Below, piece by piece: positions 61,062 through 64,000 of a stretch of DNA of 64,000 bases. Positions within the stretch are counted from its first letter, which is position 1. Each line of letters starts with the position of its first letter. Source of the DNA: Suilimivivens sp009774465. Lineage in GTDB: Bacteria; Bacillota; Clostridia; Lachnospirales; Lachnospiraceae. The notes below the pieces were generated by a model. It saw only the letters and a list, made by a program, of their open reading frames with translations. It was not told the DNA's origin and searched no databases. Location: contig CANDAE010000003.1 in the NCBI GenBank assembly GCA_947382645.1, positions 1 to 64,000 of the forward strand. Direction: 5' to 3'. The translations under genes and the position numbers were made by a program.

Positions 61062-61883
61062 ATGATAAGTAAAAGCGCGCCGATTGGGGTTTTTGATTCC
61101 GGAGTGGGAGGACTTACGGTAGCCAGAGAGATTATGCGCCAGCTTCCCAATGAAAAAGTGGTTTATTTTGGAGATACTGCCCGGGTGCCTTATGGCAATA
61201 AATCTAAAGAAACGGTAACCAGATATTCCAGGCAGATTGTCCGTTTCCTGCTAAGCCAGGGGGTAAAAACCATTGTAATTGCCTGTAATACTGCCAGTGC
61301 CTATGCATTGGATGAAATCGAAAAGGAAGTGGATATTCCTGTTATTGGGGTAGTAAAGCCGGGGGCAGCAGTTGCAGTACAGGCCACTTCCAATGGAAAA
61401 ATCGGTGTGATTGCCACGGAAGGAACTATTGGAAGTAAAATTTATTCCAGGTACATAAATGAAATTGATCCTTTGGCAAGTGTGGTGGGAAAAGCATGTC
61501 CCCTATTTGTTCCTCTGGTGGAGGAAGGGCTTTGGCAGGATCCGGTAACGGATGAAATTGCAAAGCGTTATCTGACGGAGCTGATTGACATTGGAATTGA
61601 CACATTGATATTGGGCTGCACCCATTATCCTTTAATCCGTTCTACTTTGGGACGTATTATGGGAGAAGGCGTTACACTGGTAAATCCAGCCTATGAGACA
61701 GCAAGGGAGCTGAAAGAATTACTTGAAAGGGAAGATCTTTTAAACAGCGAGGAAGCAAAGCTTGGAGATAATAAATATCGTTTTTTTGTAAGCGATGCGG
61801 CGGAAAAATTTAAAGGATTTGCCAATTCCATTATCAAGTATGGAATCTTATCTGCAAAGACGATTAAAATAGAGGAGTATTGA
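61062..61883 (+). CDS. murI: Glutamate racemase
   Basis: This 273-residue cofactor-independent racemase makes D-glutamate for peptidoglycan. It has IGVFDSGVGGLTVAREI, YFGDTARVPYG, the two catalytic cysteines in IACNTAS (C75) and LGCTHYPLI (C186), and both acid residues nearby. The start ATG 61062 follows the small acidic gene closely, with GAAAAGG upstream. DUF1934 follows after six bases, forming a compact three-gene unit. Confidence 0.96.
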   Translation: MISKSAPIGVFDSGVGGLTVAREIMRQLPNEKVVYFGDTARVPYGNKSKETVTRYSRQIVRFLLSQGVKTIVIACNTASAYALDEIEKEVDIPVIGVVKPGAAVAVQATSNGKIGVIATEGTIGSKIYSRYINEIDPLASVVGKACPLFVPLVEEGLWQDPVTDEIAKRYLTELIDIGIDTLILGCTHYPLIRSTLGRIMGEGVTLVNPAYETARELKELLEREDLLNSEEAKLGDNKYRFFVSDAAEKFKGFANSIIKYGILSAKTIKIEEY

Positions 61884-61889
61884 ATTAAT

Positions 61890-62330
61890 ATGACAAAAGA
61901 CGTTTTTTTGTCCCTGAAAGGGCTTCAGATGGAAAACGGTGAGGATGCACAGGAGATGGAAACCATCACTCCGGCGGATTATTACCGGAAACGGGACAGC
62001 CATTATGTAATCTTTGACGAGATGACGGAAGGGTTTAAAGAAACCACGAAAAATATGATTAAGTTCAGGGATTCTTATCTTGAAGTGACGAAAAAGGGGT
62101 TGGTCAATGTACATATGGTTTTTGAAAAAAACAAAAAAAATATGACCAGTTACATGACACCCTATGGAAATATTTTAATTGGGATTGATACGGAATCTGT
62201 TTCCTTAGAGGAAAAAGAGGATCAGATCAGACTTGAAGTAGCGTATTCCCTGGATGCAAATTATCAGCATCTTGCAGATTGCAAAATTGAGTTAGAATTA
62301 AGATCCAGGGAAAACGGTATTTTCTTTTAA
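61890..62330 (+). CDS. DUF1934 family protein (YwiB-like)
   Basis: This 146-residue protein with a calycin-like beta-barrel pattern (DVFLSLKGLQ; YVIFDEMTEGFKETTKNMIKF; MTPYGNILIGIDTESV; LRLEV-like last strands) is typical of DUF1934/YwiB of Firmicutes. The function is unknown. It lies six bases after murI with GAGGAG before ATG 61890, and its end nearly meets the convergent gene at 62334, leaving a three-base gap. Confidence 0.88.
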   Translation: MTKDVFLSLKGLQMENGEDAQEMETITPADYYRKRDSHYVIFDEMTEGFKETTKNMIKFRDSYLEVTKKGLVNVHMVFEKNKKNMTSYMTPYGNILIGIDTESVSLEEKEDQIRLEVAYSLDANYQHLADCKIELELRSRENGIFF

Positions 62331-62333
62331 AGT

Positions 62334-62807
62334 TCACTTCACAGGCTTTGCACCGGCTTTTTCCTGAGCGCTTTCAAGCGCGCGCTTGAAGAAGCCCTTT
62401 TTCTTTTGAGGTGCTACAATGGGTTTGCCATGAAGTCCCTTGACATCTGTGATATAAATGCCGCTGACAACAGCTTTTACTTCTTTCTTGACAGGAACGG
62501 AATCAAAAATCTTTTCCTCGCACACGAGAGATACGATTTGAGGTCCAACTTTTGCCTTAACGATAGGAAGTTTGGCGCGGCGCATCAGCTTGGGGGCCTG
62601 AGCCATAACTGCCTGTGGAAGGCCGGCATCTTTCATTTTCATTCGTTTCTTATCTATGATCAGCATGGACACCGTCTGTTTCATGGCTTCGATCTGCTGT
62701 TGTTGTTCATTCTGACGTTTCTGTGCTTTTTTACCAAGGAAATATAAGACAACTAAAAGAATAACTAAAATTGCAAGAATAATTAATAAAACAGTAGCTA
62801 CTTTCAC
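62334..62807 (-). CDS. Membrane-anchored protein of unknown function
   Basis: This 157-residue protein has an N-terminal membrane segment (~4-25, VLLIILAILVILLVVLYFL) and a helical Gln/Lys-rich linker (KKAQKRQNEQQQQIEAMKQ). A small beta domain (LPIVKAKVGPQIVSLVCEEK; VKAVVSGIYITDVKG) and a basic C-terminal tail follow. No family is recognised with confidence. It starts at GTG 62807 behind GGGAGG on the minus strand and runs opposite to the murI unit. Confidence 0.75.
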   Translation of the reverse strand: MKVATVLLIILAILVILLVVLYFLGKKAQKRQNEQQQQIEAMKQTVSMLIIDKKRMKMKDAGLPQAVMAQAPKLMRRAKLPIVKAKVGPQIVSLVCEEKIFDSVPVKKEVKAVVSGIYITDVKGLHGKPIVAPQKKKGFFKRALESAQEKAGAKPVK

Positions 62808-62905
62808 GATTAACCTCCCTGCTGCCGCGGCATGAGAATTTGACGAATCAGCGACAACACAAGATTTATTTTAGCATTTCCGGGAAAAATAGGCAAGGGG
62901 TTTCA

Positions 62906-62934
62906 TTGAATTATAGGAAGGGTTGGTATATAAT
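62906..62934 (+). promoter_or_regulatory. Promoter of the FKBP-type lipoprotein gene
   Basis: TTGAAT (62906-62911), a 17-base spacer and TATAAT (62929-62934) lie 170 bases before the start, giving a long leader that holds an 18-base palindrome at 63044-63061. Confidence 0.65.
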
Positions 62935-63025
62935 TATTAAATAAAAATGAAAATATGTTTCTGGTGCTTTTGCTTTGCAGTATTTTGTGATATAAAAATA
63001 CTTGTGGCACAAAGGTCAAATACCC

Positions 63026-63080
63026 TCGCGGCAGCCGCCAAATGGACATGCCGGCATGTCCGCCTGGTTCCTTGCCCGCG
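63026..63080. repeat. GC-rich palindromic element in the FKBP gene leader
   Basis: The perfect palindrome GGACATGCCGGCATGTCC (63044-63061) is flanked by GCGGCAGCCGC and an outer CGCGG/CCGCG pair (63027-63031 with 63076-63080). Base composition is far more GC-rich than its surroundings. It could be a REP-type repeat or a leader hairpin. Confidence 0.6.
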
Positions 63081-63104
63081 AAAATAAAAGGAGATTGGTT
63101 ATTT

Positions 63105-64000
63105 ATGAATTATTTGATAAAAAGAAGTTTTGCGGCAGCAGTATTATCTGTAATGCTGGCAGGAGCGTTTACCGCATGCGGCAGCAAAAATACGACGGAT
63201 GATACCGCTTCAATAGATGCAGATGAATCCGGAAAAGAAGGACAGCAGGAGGCTGCCGGCACTGATGCTTCCCCACAGGAAGGCAGCATTGAAAACGGTG
63301 CGTTAAACCCGGCAGAAGAGGATGGTCCCAAATACCTTTCAGACTATAGGGCAAATGATTATGTTGCGCTGGGAGAATATAAGGGTGTGGAAATAAATGC
63401 CGATGAATTTTTACAGCAGTGGATTGACAGTGCATTAGCTGCCAATGCCGAAACGGTGGAAGTGACCGGACGGAGTGTAGAGCTGGGGGATACCGCAAAC
63501 ATTGACTATGAAGGGAAGATGGATGGGGTTGCCTTTGAAGGCGGCACAGCGAAAGGGACAGATCTGGTGATTGGTTCCGGAATGTTTATTGAGGGCTTTG
63601 AGGAAGGCGTTATAGGAATGGAGATCGGGGAAACAAAAGATATTCATTTAAACTTTCCTGATCCATATAAGGGCAATCCGGATTTGTCAGGGGAGCCTGT
63701 GGTGTTTACAGTGACAGTAAACAGCATTACTGCAAAGAAACTCCCGGAACTTACGGATGAATATGTGGCAGGTCTTGGATCAGAGGATTACAGCACAGTG
63801 GAAGAATACAAAAGTTATATGTATGACCTTATGCTGACTCAGGATACTTTTAACACACAAAGGGCAAATGCTGCCATAGAGGCTGCAAAGGAAAATGCAG
63901 TATTTCAGGATATGCCGGAAGGAATGCTGAACCGAATGTATGATAACCTGCTTAATACAGCCGCTGTATATGCCTATATGAATGGCATGGATGTGGGGCA
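63105..64000 (+). CDS. FKBP-type / trigger-factor-like peptidyl-prolyl isomerase lipoprotein (3' end outside window)
   Basis: The first 298 residues of an exported lipoprotein are present; no stop occurs before the window ends. A signal peptide with lipobox FTAC (~residues 22-25) is followed by an acidic, Ser/Glu-rich tether to ~80. An FKBP domain (GDTANIDYEGKMDGVAFEGG; GSGMFIEGFEEGVIGMEIGE) spans ~125-210, then come trigger-factor-like C-terminal helices (LPELTDEYVAGLGSED; AAKENAVFQDMPEGMLNRM). It should help fold exported proteins outside the membrane. AAAAGGAG precedes ATG 63105 by about ten bases. Confidence 0.88.
   Translation, partial: MNYLIKRSFAAAVLSVMLAGAFTACGSKNTTDDTASIDADESGKEGQQEAAGTDASPQEGSIENGALNPAEEDGPKYLSDYRANDYVALGEYKGVEINADEFLQQWIDSALAANAETVEVTGRSVELGDTANIDYEGKMDGVAFEGGTAKGTDLVIGSGMFIEGFEEGVIGMEIGETKDIHLNFPDPYKGNPDLSGEPVVFTVTVNSITAKKLPELTDEYVAGLGSEDYSTVEEYKSYMYDLMLTQDTFNTQRANAAIEAAKENAVFQDMPEGMLNRMYDNLLNTAAVYAYMNGMDVG

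Overview
The window reads as a chromosomal segment of a low-to-mid GC, Gram-positive anaerobe of the Lachnospiraceae type (Clostridia). Supporting this are strong AGGAGG-like ribosome sites with frequent TTG/GTG starts, lipoproteins with lipoboxes, an LCP-family wall ligase, an SPOCS/LysM protein, type B dihydroorotate dehydrogenase (pyrK/pyrD) and the gene pairs ispE-GntR and murI-DUF1934. No rRNA, tRNA, CRISPR array or complete insertion sequence was found. Genus-level placement is not possible from this alone.

Layout. (1) 3-8157: a sugar or polyol uptake operon: a partial PfkB kinase, a double NTF2/SnoaL-like protein, an RbsA-type ATPase, two different permeases around a lipoprotein binding protein, a second PfkB kinase and a DeoR regulator. 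(2) 8352-9338, minus strand: an Abi_2/AbiF-like HEPN protein preceded by a compact pseudoknot RNA with its own promoter, next to a broken relBE-type pair. (3) 9731-24822: a surface-polysaccharide decoration region: FkbH-type enzyme, acyl carrier protein, VOC protein, MBOAT acyltransferase, Wzx-type flippase, Wzy-type polymerase/ligase, radical SAM/SPASM protein, FAD oxidoreductase, a frameshifted DUF6077-type membrane protein, a second MBOAT and an SGNH-like protein. (4) 24990-29336: an anchored SGNH hydrolase, a small zinc-ribbon protein and a GH25 lysozyme with an extreme Asp/Glu/Tyr-rich N-terminus. (5) 29373-49191: dTDP-sugar genes rfbB, rfbA, rfbC (no rfbD here), a Wzm/Wzt ABC exporter with a carbohydrate-binding ATPase tail, a methyltransferase-kinase-like fusion resembling a WbdD-type chain terminator, several GT2 glycosyltransferases, phosphoglucomutase, a polyprenyl-phosphate sugar transferase and an LCP ligase. 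(6) 49314-64000: HtrA protease with a PrcB-like lipoprotein, an intact Phd/RelE-type toxin-antitoxin pair, pyrC-pyrK-pyrD, an SPOCS-LysM protein, Uma2 nuclease, a decayed PIN toxin, ispE, GntR regulator, murI, DUF1934 and a truncated FKBP-type foldase lipoprotein.

How it works together. Regions 3 to 5 encode export and modification of at least one cell-surface glycan. The window holds both Wzx/Wzy-type and ABC (Wzm/Wzt)-type machinery, two acylation modules and a wall-attachment enzyme. Two co-directional gaps (1312-1519 and 11550-11787) carry diverged copies of the same ~155-nt imperfect hairpin whose outer helix shows compensatory changes. They are the best candidate here for an undescribed structured RNA or mobile repeat. 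Other non-coding structure includes the pseudoknot before the Abi gene, a branched leader at 42793-42953 and a terminator that contains a ribosome site at 55321-55371.
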